Positions 35,080-43,705 of a stretch of DNA of 47,451 nt are shown here, one piece after another. The stretch spans positions 1 through 47,451 of the forward strand of contig JAEOSF010000027.1 of NCBI GenBank assembly GCA_016840515.1, given 5' to 3'. The stretch is from Candidatus Borrarchaeum yapensis (lineage in GTDB: Archaea > Asgardarchaeota > Sifarchaeia > Borrarchaeales > Borrarchaeaceae). Below the pieces are notes generated by a model, which had not been told where the DNA came from, did not search any database, and saw only the letters and a list, made by a program, of their open reading frames with translations. Every line of letters begins with the position of its first letter. Position 1 is the first letter of the stretch. The translations under genes and the position numbers were made by a program.

Positions 35080-35844
35080 TTAATTGAGAATAATTTTGTC
35101 TACATCCTTGAGATATTCTGGAACTATTGAGATAACATTCTTTACAGAAAAAATTACGTCGTCACCAAATCCCTTTGAACAAAGATTTCTTGCATGTGAG
35201 GAATTTATGGCGGCAAAATGCTCCAAGCCTTCAACGAGTTTTATATCTTCCTTCAAAAAATCATCAAGTATACATCCTTCATTCTCTAGAATTTTAGCAA
35301 TTAGTGATGCTGCTGCTAAATCTTCTCTAGCTTTAAGTTCCGATGGACCACCTGAAAGAACCAGAACTATATTGCATTTCATCCTTTTTGCTTCCTTTAA
35401 GGATGAATAAGCAACTGCATTCGAATTTACTATTGCTCCTAGAAAAATTCGAGCTGCTGCCTTGGCTTTTGATAGGCCCTTTGGGAAATTTGTGGAAGAG
35501 AAAATTATGATTTTTCCTCCAATTCTATTTCTTGTGGATTCTTGATCATTTCTGTATGGCGAATTGCCGAGGTCAAAACCCTCGATCCGTTCCATGTTCC
35601 TTTCTCCAACAAGAAGAGCATCTGGAAATTTTGTTTCTTTTACATTTCTTGCTTCTTCAGGAGTGATCCGTACGTGAATTTCTTTTGCACCATTTTTTAG
35701 AAGGACAATACAGTTAGTTGTGGCCCTCAATACATCAATGACTATAGCAACATTATTTTTGATTTGCTCAGGATCGACTGGTTTTACCTGATCGCTTTCT
35801 CGCCTCCATAAAAGAAATACTCGCGGATTTTCAGAGATAGACAT
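35080..35844 (-). CDS. comB: ComB-like 2-phosphosulfolactate phosphatase family protein
   Basis: A 254-residue protein of the ComB family, which dephosphorylates 2-phosphosulfolactate in coenzyme M synthesis. It has VIDVLRATTNCIVLLKNGA, EEARN, LLVGERNMERIEGFDLGNSP and the later NSNAVAY and ARE-DLAAA segments. The usual TTNGT segment is changed to SSTNFPKGL, so activity or substrate may differ. The SD AAGGATGA precedes ATG 35844. It lies between a methanopterin-type MBL gene and an aldo/keto reductase gene. The gene name is given by family, not by proven role. Confidence 0.75.
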   Translation of the reverse strand: MSISENPRVFLLWRRESDQVKPVDPEQIKNNVAIVIDVLRATTNCIVLLKNGAKEIHVRITPEEARNVKETKFPDALLVGERNMERIEGFDLGNSPYRNDQESTRNRIGGKIIIFSSTNFPKGLSKAKAAARIFLGAIVNSNAVAYSSLKEAKRMKCNIVLVLSGGPSELKAREDLAAASLIAKILENEGCILDDFLKEDIKLVEGLEHFAAINSSHARNLCSKGFGDDVIFSVKNVISIVPEYLKDVDKIILN

Positions 35845-35883
35845 TATTTTTCATCCTTTAACAAAGACTCTTGTTAGTCTGGC

Positions 35884-36735
35884 TCAAAGTTTTAGAGTAG
35901 TGCCAGTATTAAATAATTTAAATCCTTCTAAATTATCAGAAAAGATTTTTTGTGCAAGAAAGCCCGAACAGTGGCATGGTGCGACTACTTCAAGATCCAA
36001 AATTTTTAGAACCTTCAATGTCTCTCCAATGACTTCAGGGGCACTTTCTATCAAATGAAAGCCTCCGATGACACCAATGACTTCCTTTCGATTTGTAAGT
36101 TTTTGTGCGTGGTAGATTGTATTTATTATGCCAGAATGTGCACAACCTGCTATGATGACAAGTCCTTCTTTTTTATTAACTATCAGTGCTTGATCATCAA
36201 ATAATTCATCTTTTACAAGCGTTTCGTTTTTCTTGACTAATAATTTGTTTGATAATGGTGGAGATGAGGTACGATGAATTTCTCCAGTTGTACATGCCGA
36301 CAATGCAACTTTTATCGGAGTCTTAGTTAATTTTAGTCTTCCTCTGTGTTGAAGATCATCTTTGGCAAATGGAACACCAATATATCTTAAACGTGCATGC
36401 TTTGAGTATTTTTTATCAAACATATGAGGATGTCCAATTATAGGTATTTTTTTTGGTATCTTTCGCAAGATATCTAAGAGCGCACCTGTGTGATCAAAAT
36501 GGCCGTGGGAGATCACTATGGCATCAATTTCTGTTAAATCTATTTTAAGTCTTTGAGCGTTATTTAAAAAAGCGAAAGTAGATTGACCTGCGTCCATTAA
36601 AATCTTTGTCGTTTCATCATCTGAGATAATCTCGATTAATATGGAAAGTCCATGCTCTGCGTAAAATCCCGGTTTATTTGAAGAATTTTCGATAATTGCT
36701 GTTACTATGACCTCATCTGCAGGTTCTAGTTCCAC
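35884..36735 (-). CDS. Metallo-beta-lactamase-fold protein of the dihydropterin/RFAP-phosphate synthase-like family
   Basis: A 283-residue MBL-fold hydrolase. The metal ligands are SHGHFDHTGAL (motif 2), AGCAHSG (motif 3) and a later GGFHL and PCHCSG. The N-terminal EHGLSILIE and MDAG motifs and the order of motifs match proteins annotated as 7,8-dihydropterin-6-yl-methyl-4-(ribofuranosyl)aminobenzene 5'-phosphate synthase, a tetrahydromethanopterin biosynthesis enzyme. That assignment is by family resemblance. GTG 36735 has AGGAGGA 8 nt upstream. It leads the operon with the ComB-like and aldo/keto reductase genes. Confidence 0.8.
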   Translation of the reverse strand: MELEPADEVIVTAIIENSSNKPGFYAEHGLSILIEIISDDETTKILMDAGQSTFAFLNNAQRLKIDLTEIDAIVISHGHFDHTGALLDILRKIPKKIPIIGHPHMFDKKYSKHARLRYIGVPFAKDDLQHRGRLKLTKTPIKVALSACTTGEIHRTSSPPLSNKLLVKKNETLVKDELFDDQALIVNKKEGLVIIAGCAHSGIINTIYHAQKLTNRKEVIGVIGGFHLIESAPEVIGETLKVLKILDLEVVAPCHCSGFLAQKIFSDNLEGFKLFNTGTTLKL

Positions 36736-36895
36736 GAAATTTTCCTCCTGAACCTAATACAGAGTAATTTGTCTTATGATAAATATTACGAGTTTAAAAA
36801 AATGAAGAATTATCATACAATTGCGTGAAAGTACTGTTTCATGTAATGAACTTTTATTCAAAGGTATGTTTCAGAGATAAAAAAAATAGGAGAAG

Positions 36896-37600
36896 TTAAG
36901 GAAAAAGTACTCCAACTAATCCTGCTATCGCGAGACCACCAGCAACGAATAACCCTACTGTAATCAATCCAAAGATGATTATCGCGAAAATATTTGCTAA
37001 TATAGAAACTCCAGTAGTTACCTTCGCAACTTCACGAAACGCCAGAATATTGCTGATAAATATTAACAGGAGAATGATCGTTCCTCCTCCTACAGCAAGT
37101 ATAGCTACTGTAACTCCCGCACCAAAGACAGCAGAATAAATTATTGCTATAGCGAGAAGAGCATATAAGAATGCATGTGAAAATGCAAACCCTGTAGCCC
37201 TCAAGATTTGTACAACGTGAAGGTCTTTAGATCCTACAAACCTGCCCATCAGAAACATTGCAAAAACCCAAATTATGAAGGGGACAAACACGAAGACGAT
37301 TGAAATCAAAATGAAAATACCAATTCCCTCAGCAATTTCTAATGGAGTGCCTATAATTGGTATGGTAGGACCATAAATAAACCAGAGTGGAAGCGCTGCA
37401 ATAACTCCTACAATGATTGTTACAACCCAGATCATTAAAGGTATAATGGCTGACTGTTTTGTTGCGTCTGGATCATCTGCGACTTCACTATATAGACTTT
37501 TATCAAATTTCATTGCGCGAAAAATCCGACCTAACATTTCTTTTACTTTGGACATTCCTTTAACCCCATATTTCTTAGAGTAAAAATGATACTGGGTCAT
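36896..37600 (-). CDS. Yip1-domain-like membrane protein
   Basis: A 234-residue protein with a soluble N terminus (FRAMKFDKSLYSEVADDPDATKQSAI) and five TM helices, the layout of Yip1-domain proteins. A Gly/Pro-containing motif WFIYGP follows the first pair. Yip1 proteins in eukaryotes bind Rab GTPases on membranes; in prokaryotes function is unknown. ATG 37600 has a TATA-like sequence about 20 bp upstream, which would suit leaderless start; ATG 37555 (MSKVKEM) is a plausible alternative. Not obviously in an operon. Confidence 0.72.
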   Translation of the reverse strand: MTQYHFYSKKYGVKGMSKVKEMLGRIFRAMKFDKSLYSEVADDPDATKQSAIIPLMIWVVTIIVGVIAALPLWFIYGPTIPIIGTPLEIAEGIGIFILISIVFVFVPFIIWVFAMFLMGRFVGSKDLHVVQILRATGFAFSHAFLYALLAIAIIYSAVFGAGVTVAILAVGGGTIILLLIFISNILAFREVAKVTTGVSILANIFAIIIFGLITVGLFVAGGLAIAGLVGVLFP

Positions 37601-37679
37601 CCTTTAGGAAAAGTCAGTAATAAACCTATTTACAGTGGCGAGAATTTGACTTTTATCGGATTGGACGAATAGTCTACCG

Positions 37680-39233
37680 TTAACTATTTTGCATTCGGTT
37701 TTCGATAGGAAGGACTACATGAAAGGTGCTTCCTTTGCCGATACTACTTTCCGCCCAAATTAAACCACCGTGCATTTTAACATATTCTTTTGTGATGGCT
37801 AGACCTAGACCTGTACGTTCAAACTTAGATTGAAAATCAGCTGATACTGGGAGATCAACAACATGAAACGGTTGAAATATCTTTTCAATGTCTTTTTCCA
37901 AGATTCCGATCCCCGTATCCTTCACTCTAATATGAATTGTTTCGCCCTCTTTCATTAAACTGATTGTAATTTTGCCTCCGTTAGGCGTGTATTTGACAGC
38001 ATTGGAGAGTAAATTATTGAAGATGGTTCTCATAATTACGATATCCATGTAAATTAAAGGTAACGGCTCAGGGGTAATAAGATCAAGCATATGCTCATGT
38101 TTTCTCGCTAATGGTAAGACATCTTTGATGGCTTGGACAACTACAGCTTCAAGAGAACCGATTGTAGGTTCCAATTTTTTAGTACCAGCTTCAAGTCGTG
38201 AATAATCAAGGAAATTATTGACAAGCACTGTTAGTCTTTCAGCACTATCTGCAATAATTTCAATCCTGCTACTAATTGCCTTATGAAGATCTAAATTTTT
38301 GCTTTTCATAGCTAGAAGATCAACATTTACTTTCAAAGCACTTAAGGGTGTACGCAGTTCGTGGGCAGCAGTATTGATAAATTTTGATTTTACTTGATCA
38401 ACTTTTTGTCTTTCAGTAATATCGCGGATTATTGCCATCAAAGCAGCTCTACTCTTATAGTCAATTAAACTGATATTTAATTCAACAGGTGTCTTTCTCC
38501 CATTCTTTGCAAGAATCTCTATTTCATATCTACTTAGGATACTTTCACCTGACATCCTTCTTCTATACCTATCTAATACTAATTCTCTGTATTCTGGAGC
38601 AACAAAATCAATAAATTGTTTCCCAAGAGCTTCATCTATTGAAAAGCCAGTAAGTTCGGTCATCTTTGTATTTACAAATTTTAGTTCTTTATCTTGAACA
38701 ATACAAATTCCATCGTTTCCTTTTTCAACAAGCGTTGAATATTTTTTCTCCGATTCTTTTAACGCTTCTTCAGTCAGTTTGTATTCAGTTATATCTTTAA
38801 CTACTTCCACAACAGCGATAATTTCACCCTTAGAGTCTCTTACAGGAGAGCTCGTAGTTAAAATATAGATAGGGCTGCCATCTGGTCGTAGAACCATTCC
38901 TTCTGAAATTACCGTTTTCTTTTCTTCAAGAACCGTTTTAACTGTACAATTTGGACATGGCGATTCTAGCCCCTTATATGCTCTGTAACATTTCTTTCCA
39001 ATAACATTTCCATAAATAGCCCTTTCTGGTTGATTTATCCAAATGATGTCCAAATCCCTATTTTGTATCGTAATTAGGTCTCCAATAGCGTTTAAAATTG
39101 CCTGTTGAGTAGCCTCCGATTTAATCAACGCCATCTTTTGATCCTCAATGCTCTTTTCTAGAGGTTCAATATACCCTCGCACATGAGGGATCAATTTCTT
39201 TGGCGGAATTTCGCGATGATTTGGACTAGACAA
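37680..39233 (-). CDS. Soluble PAS-PAS sensor histidine kinase
   Basis: A 517-residue kinase. The first PAS domain (about 40-155) has a Cys-rich loop KCYRAYKGLESPCPNCTV. The second is about 165-280. The HisKA domain has the phospho-acceptor His in HELRTPLSALK (residue about 291), and the HATPase_c domain has NLLSNAVKYTPNGG, DTGIGI and GLGLAI. There are no TM segments, so a cytoplasmic signal such as redox or ligand is expected. No response regulator is adjacent, so it is an orphan kinase. TTG 39233 is the listed start; the SD is weak. Confidence 0.93.
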   Translation of the reverse strand: MSSPNHREIPPKKLIPHVRGYIEPLEKSIEDQKMALIKSEATQQAILNAIGDLITIQNRDLDIIWINQPERAIYGNVIGKKCYRAYKGLESPCPNCTVKTVLEEKKTVISEGMVLRPDGSPIYILTTSSPVRDSKGEIIAVVEVVKDITEYKLTEEALKESEKKYSTLVEKGNDGICIVQDKELKFVNTKMTELTGFSIDEALGKQFIDFVAPEYRELVLDRYRRRMSGESILSRYEIEILAKNGRKTPVELNISLIDYKSRAALMAIIRDITERQKVDQVKSKFINTAAHELRTPLSALKVNVDLLAMKSKNLDLHKAISSRIEIIADSAERLTVLVNNFLDYSRLEAGTKKLEPTIGSLEAVVVQAIKDVLPLARKHEHMLDLITPEPLPLIYMDIVIMRTIFNNLLSNAVKYTPNGGKITISLMKEGETIHIRVKDTGIGILEKDIEKIFQPFHVVDLPVSADFQSKFERTGLGLAITKEYVKMHGGLIWAESSIGKGSTFHVVLPIENRMQNS

Positions 39234-39509
39234 AATTACTCAACTTCATTTATTTCGAAAAGAGAACTAGGAGATCTCAATAAAGAAGATTCTCGAAACT
39301 AACCGATTCTCTTTTTCAATTCATTTAGTTAACTCTATGCAAAATGATACTACTCAATACTTGTTAAAAAATTGTTTGGTTTGAAGAATATTTCAAAATA
39401 GCCAATCTGTCTGAAAATCATTATTCATAAAAGGGCACAAAGAATTCTCTAATTTCCATCCACTTGAATAATAACAAGATATTTCATTAGAAAGTTAAAA
39501 AAATACATC

Positions 39510-39557
39510 TTTATATACATAAAAAAAACTGCAACACTTGAATTATTTTAAAGGTGA
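39510..39557 (+). promoter_or_regulatory. Promoter and SD of the parvulin-flavoredoxin-AOR genes
   Basis: TTTATATA at 39510-39517 would start transcription near 39538, with GGTGA at 39553-39557 and ATG 39564. The remaining 39234-39509 shows no gene. Confidence 0.55.
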
Positions 39558-39563
39558 AAAAAA

Positions 39564-39836
39564 ATGAGTGTAGAAGCAAGTCACATCCTTGTGAAGAAGA
39601 AATCTCTCGCAGATCAATTACTAGAACGAATAAATAATGGCGAATCCTTTTCTAAACTCGCCAAAGAATTCTCTGAATGTCCTTCTAAGAAACGCGGTGG
39701 ATCACTGGGTAAATTTTCTCGAGGACAGATGGTTAAGCCCTTTGAGCAAGCAGCATTTGCACTTAAAGTTGGTGAAGTCACTCCAGAACCTGTAAAAACG
39801 CAATTTGGTTATCATATAATAAAACGAACTGGATAA
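39564..39836 (+). CDS. Parvulin-type peptidyl-prolyl isomerase
   Basis: A compact 90-residue single-domain rotamase. Family marks are the start ASHILVKKK, FSKLAKEFSECPSKKRGGSLG, FSRGQMVKPFEQAAFAL and FGYHIIKR. No signal peptide, so it acts in the cytosol. It catalyses Xaa-Pro cis-trans isomerisation during folding. The flavoredoxin-like gene begins 29 nt after its stop, so it may be cotranscribed with the redox genes. Confidence 0.95.
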   Translation: MSVEASHILVKKKSLADQLLERINNGESFSKLAKEFSECPSKKRGGSLGKFSRGQMVKPFEQAAFALKVGEVTPEPVKTQFGYHIIKRTG

Positions 39837-39865
39837 TTCTCTAAACCATAAAAGGAGGATAAATT

Positions 39866-40441
39866 ATGAAAATCCAAAAACAGCCTGGATGGCCAAACTT
39901 CTTATTCCCATCTCCAGTTGTTCTAGTAACTTGTTTAGATGAAGAAAATGGTGGAGCGAACATTATAACGCTAGCATGGGCTTCTAATTTTTCATTAAAT
40001 CCACCAACGATAGGAATCGGCGTCAATACAGGACGGTATTCATACAAGCTTATTGAAAAGACAGGTGAATTTGTTGTGAATATACCTTCAAAAGAACATC
40101 TACATGAATCAGATTTTTGTGGCGTGACTTCTGGAAGAAAAGTAGATAAGTTTTCTGCAACAAAGTTCACCACTGTGCCAGCGACCAAAGTTAAAACACC
40201 ACTTATTAAAGAATGCCCCGTTAATATTGAATGTAAGGTTTCTCAAATCATAGATAGTGGAAGTCATGGGATCTTTATTGGAGAAATTCTCCTGATGCAT
40301 TTTGATGAAGAAATACAAACATCAAAGGGCAATATAGACTATTCAAAAGCAGATCCGATATTATATCTCAATGGAGATTATTGGAGCATTGGAGAAGAAA
40401 TAGGAAAACATGGTATTTCTAAAGGAAAGCCCCGTGAATAA
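39866..40441 (+). CDS. Flavoredoxin / flavin reductase-like protein
   Basis: A 191-residue FMN-binding split-barrel protein. Family features are PSPVVLVTCLD, ANIITLAWASNFSLNPPTIGIGV, SYKLIEKTGEFVVNIP and the C-terminal YWSIGEEIGKHG. It probably carries FMN as an electron carrier or reductase. AAAGGAGG lies about 9 nt before ATG 39866. It is 29 bp upstream of the AOR gene, consistent with a linked redox pathway. Confidence 0.88.
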   Translation: MKIQKQPGWPNFLFPSPVVLVTCLDEENGGANIITLAWASNFSLNPPTIGIGVNTGRYSYKLIEKTGEFVVNIPSKEHLHESDFCGVTSGRKVDKFSATKFTTVPATKVKTPLIKECPVNIECKVSQIIDSGSHGIFIGEILLMHFDEEIQTSKGNIDYSKADPILYLNGDYWSIGEEIGKHGISKGKPRE

Positions 40442-40470
40442 AATAAAAATATACTTAAGAGGAGAACTTA

Positions 40471-42312
40471 ATGAAGGGCTGGAATGGGAAAATTCTCAGG
40501 GTGAATTTGTCAAACAAATCACATCTCGTAGAAACATTTAACGAAGATTTTGCCAAGAAATGGCTCGGTGGAAGAGGATTTGCACTTAAAATACTTTGGG
40601 ATGAATTAAAGCCAGGAATAGATCCATTAGGTCCCGAAAACAAGCTTATTATTGCATTAGGACCGATTTCTGGAATTAGTGCACCAAACACGGGCAAGGT
40701 TGTTGTTGCGGCAAAATCACCCCTAACAGGAGGATACGGAGATGGAAATGTTGGCTCACATATCGCAATCCAATTGAGAAAAGCAGGATATGATGTATTA
40801 ATTGTTGAAGGCATTTCTGATGACCCAGTGTGTCTTTCTATTGAAGATGACAAAGTAGATTTTCTTTCAGTAAAGGAATGGTGGGGAAAAGGTACATATG
40901 AAACAATAGAACTTATTGAGGATAAATTTGGAAAAAATGCAGCACATCTTTTAATAGGACAAGCTGGCGAAAATCTTGTTAGATTTTCAGTAATTAGATC
41001 AATGGAAGGAAGGGCAGGTGGACGACCTGGTATTGGCGCCGTTATGGGCTCAAAGAAATTGAAAGCAATAGTTGTCAAAGGAACAAAGAATCTATACGAA
41101 ATAGTCGCAGATCAAGAAAAAATGAAACAATTGGGTTCTCAAGGAATGAAGAAAGTTAGGGAACTTGATGCACAGACTAATTGGACTAAACAATCAACCA
41201 ACGCAATTTTATCCTGGTGTAACGATTTTGATGCACTTCCAGTTAAGAATTTCAGGAAAACTTCTCATCCATTATCACACAAAATTGATGGTGAAGCATT
41301 ACAAAAAGCACGTATAGCAACATATGGATGTCCTCACTGTGTTATGGCGTGCGGTATTTCCATTAATGATGATGAAGGCAATGTCTCCGAGCTGGATTAC
41401 GAGAACATAGCTCTGCTGGGCGCTAACTTAGAGATATTTGACCTTCCCGCAGTCGGAACGTTAAACTATCTCTGTGACGATTATGGAATGGATACGATTA
41501 GTACAGGGAGTGTTTTGGGCTTTTATGCAGATGTTATAGAACAAGGGCTCTACGCGGGTAGATTTAAATTTGGAGATTCACAGACGGCTAAGGAACTTAT
41601 CAAAAAGATAGCCTATAGAGAAGATATTGGTAACTTCTTAGCAGAAGGAACAAAACGAATGAGCGAAAAAATCGGGAATAACTCACACGAGTTTGCTATG
41701 CACGTGAAAGGCCTTGAAATCTCAGCTTATAATTGTAAATTCTGCCCTGGAATGGCCTTAGCTTTTGGCACATCAGGCATCGGCGCACATCATAAAGAAG
41801 CCTGGGTTATCATGTTTGAATTATCTGAAATGGAACGTGGCTCATACGATTCCAAGAAAGCGGAGAAGGTTATAGAACTGCAAAGAATCCGTGGAGGACT
41901 ATTCGAAGGACTAATTAGTTGTAGATTTCCTTGGATAGAAGAAGGATTTGAGTTAGAAAACTATCTAGATTATTTTGAAGCAACTACTGGCATTAGCTTC
42001 ACATTCGATGATTTTTGGGACATTGCTGATAGATATTACGCCTTAATGCGGGCATTTTTAGTTAGAGAATTTGCGGATGAATGGAATCGTAGAATAGATC
42101 ATCCACCTACAATGTGGTTTAAGGACCCGATCCCGAACGGTAAACTTGTTGGAAAGATCTTGGATTTGCAGAAATATGATGAACTTCTATCTGCTTACTA
42201 TGAATTGAGAGGATGGGACGAGCGAGGGATACCTAAGAAAACTACTTTCGAAAAACTCAAAATTATTGAGGTCTCAAAGGAATTATCGAACTTCATCAAT
42301 CTATCATCCTAA
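40471..42312 (+). CDS. Aldehyde:ferredoxin oxidoreductase family (tungsten)
   Basis: A 613-residue enzyme that oxidises aldehydes to acids and reduces ferredoxin, using a tungsten bis-pyranopterin and a 4Fe-4S cluster. The N-terminal MKGWNGKILRVNLS and GGRGFALKILWDEL bind the pterin. Cluster Cys are C287, C290 and C294 (CPHCVMAC) with the distal Cys about 484 (LISCRF). A second pair CKFC (422, 425) is extra. AGAGGAG precedes ATG 40471. The substrate range (AOR, FOR, GOR or other clade) cannot be fixed from sequence alone. Confidence 0.94.
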   Translation: MKGWNGKILRVNLSNKSHLVETFNEDFAKKWLGGRGFALKILWDELKPGIDPLGPENKLIIALGPISGISAPNTGKVVVAAKSPLTGGYGDGNVGSHIAIQLRKAGYDVLIVEGISDDPVCLSIEDDKVDFLSVKEWWGKGTYETIELIEDKFGKNAAHLLIGQAGENLVRFSVIRSMEGRAGGRPGIGAVMGSKKLKAIVVKGTKNLYEIVADQEKMKQLGSQGMKKVRELDAQTNWTKQSTNAILSWCNDFDALPVKNFRKTSHPLSHKIDGEALQKARIATYGCPHCVMACGISINDDEGNVSELDYENIALLGANLEIFDLPAVGTLNYLCDDYGMDTISTGSVLGFYADVIEQGLYAGRFKFGDSQTAKELIKKIAYREDIGNFLAEGTKRMSEKIGNNSHEFAMHVKGLEISAYNCKFCPGMALAFGTSGIGAHHKEAWVIMFELSEMERGSYDSKKAEKVIELQRIRGGLFEGLISCRFPWIEEGFELENYLDYFEATTGISFTFDDFWDIADRYYALMRAFLVREFADEWNRRIDHPPTMWFKDPIPNGKLVGKILDLQKYDELLSAYYELRGWDERGIPKKTTFEKLKIIEVSKELSNFINLSS

Positions 42313-42380
42313 TTCTTAAAGTAAATTAGCATGAAGAAAAGTAACTCTTCTTTTTTTTAAGCTGCAAAAACAAGGATAAG

Positions 42381-42450
42381 AAGCAAGGTAGCGGTTATCC
42401 GAAAAAGAGTAGAAGGGATCTTGATGACCGCTACCAGGTCTTATTTTATC
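42381..42450 (+). ncRNA. Candidate structured small RNA (GC-rich hairpin)
   Basis: GGTAGCGGT (42387-42395) and ACCGCTACC (42427-42435) form a perfect 9-bp stem. An inner helix ATCC (42397-42400) with GGAT (42416-42419) may continue it across an asymmetric loop with CTTGATG. A TTTTTTTTAA run at 42352-42361 could be a TATA-like promoter about 25 bp ahead, and TTATTTTA at 42441-42448 a stop signal. The element is much more GC-rich than its surroundings, as expected of structured RNA in an AT-rich genome. No known RNA family fits. An operator or mobile-element end is the alternative. Confidence 0.35.
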
Positions 42451-42501
42451 GCGCGCACATGGGGGGGCAAGATTAATACTATTCAAGTGCTATAAATCTA
42501 T

Positions 42502-42615
42502 TATTCGCAAAGGTATTCATAAAGGTTTCTGTTTTTGTGTTATTTCTGGCGTTTTATTGCGAATATCACAATTTTTTAGTATTTTGACACTGCTAATTAT
42601 GTATTTTTTTGCGAA
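42502..42615. repeat. TTGCGAA repeats in inverted and direct orientation
   Basis: TATTCGCAA (42502-42510) is the exact inverse of TTGCGAATA (42557-42565), and TTGCGAA recurs at 42609-42615. They lie between the candidate RNA and the 3' end of the convergent longin-like gene. Regulatory or structural role unknown. The remainder of 42451-42722 shows nothing else. Confidence 0.4.
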
Positions 42616-42722
42616 CATCGTAATATGCATAGTTTGGTCAATTCCAAAAAAGGATTTGTCATATTAATAAAAGAAAAAGAAATGACAGAATAGGCCGAAA
42701 GCGCGAGAAAGTCTTCAGAAAA

Positions 42723-43442
42723 TTAAATGTCTGTAGGTTGAATATAGCAGTCAATTGCATTCAGGCGAAGAAGCTGTCTTAGAGTGAGTGCTAAGTCTTC
42801 TTCATTTAGTGCATCAACACGCGAATGTAATTCGGCAAAATTGACTAAATCTGTACGTAAAACAGATATAGCTTCGTCGACACCTTCTTCAGTGATTGTA
42901 TCGTAGCTATTGATAAAAATCTGAACAGAAGCTGATTTTTTCTTTTTCTCATAAATTACTGCGCCTTCTTTGCCTACATGCCAGTAGAATTTCTCTTTCT
43001 CATCTAGAAGATGTTTAACATCTCCAATATCTTCAACTTGTTGAAAGATCAGATCCTGGAAATTTTTCAATACAATATCTGAAACTTCTGCAATTACAGC
43101 TTCCTCAAGAACATCCTTTTTGAACTCTTCAGCTAAACGGGCTTCTAGTTCAAATACTGTTTCTGTAAGGATAGTTCCGAACCTTTTGCTCTCTAATCCA
43201 ACTAAAAGTACGCCGATAACGTGTGCTCCGTATCGAAAAACTAGGAAACTGTCTCCATAATTCATAGTCATCTCGTTTAAACCTGTTTCTACATCTGAAG
43301 GAAAAGTTGTTTCAACGACTTTAGAAACAGTCTCTACAAACCCACTAATTGTATCAGCATCTAAAGATCCATTCTTTATCAATTCTTTCCAAACTAAAAC
43401 CCGTTTTGTTCTTGAATGAAGAAAGAAGAATGATTGTAGCAT
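42723..43442 (-). CDS. Longin-like protein with C-terminal helical/winged domain
   Basis: A 239-residue soluble protein. Residues 1-115 follow the longin order: strands LQSFFFLHSRTKRVLVWKEL, helix DTISGFVETVSKVVETTF, strands LNEMTMNYGDSFLVFRYG and VIGVLLVGLES, then helix TILTETVFELEARLAEEF. Residues 120-239 are helical with a central beta pair (FYWHVGKEGAVIYEKK). GAGGG precedes ATG 43442. Longin domains commonly act with GTPases and roadblock proteins, which occur elsewhere in the window. Fold call is by pattern only. Confidence 0.6.
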   Translation of the reverse strand: MLQSFFFLHSRTKRVLVWKELIKNGSLDADTISGFVETVSKVVETTFPSDVETGLNEMTMNYGDSFLVFRYGAHVIGVLLVGLESKRFGTILTETVFELEARLAEEFKKDVLEEAVIAEVSDIVLKNFQDLIFQQVEDIGDVKHLLDEKEKFYWHVGKEGAVIYEKKKKSASVQIFINSYDTITEEGVDEAISVLRTDLVNFAELHSRVDALNEEDLALTLRQLLRLNAIDCYIQPTDI

Positions 43443-43705
43443 ATAAATCCCTCATAGATATATTGTTTAATATAATGCAATATATGGGATATTTTATTGT
43501 AAAAAGATTTCGTCTTTCGCAGAATTTTTAAATTGTTTTTGAAAAACACTTTCCATCTAAGACGAGATCAAGATTTTGCCGTCATGTTAGGTATCGATCT
43601 CACTTATTTAGAAAAAACTCAACAACTCAATGAAAGTAAAAACATAAAACAACTAAGTAATGGTATAATTCACGCACACTTCTAATTTAATGGGGTATCA
43701 ATAGC

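Noticed and set aside
40455..41078. 207-codon minus-strand ORF inside the AOR gene
   Set aside because: Antisense shadow of a strongly conserved enzyme; Ser/Pro/Phe-rich translation typical of such shadows.
42416..42430. TTGATGA in the candidate RNA hairpin as a C box / kink-turn
   Set aside because: No matching D box and no GA pair on the opposite strand.
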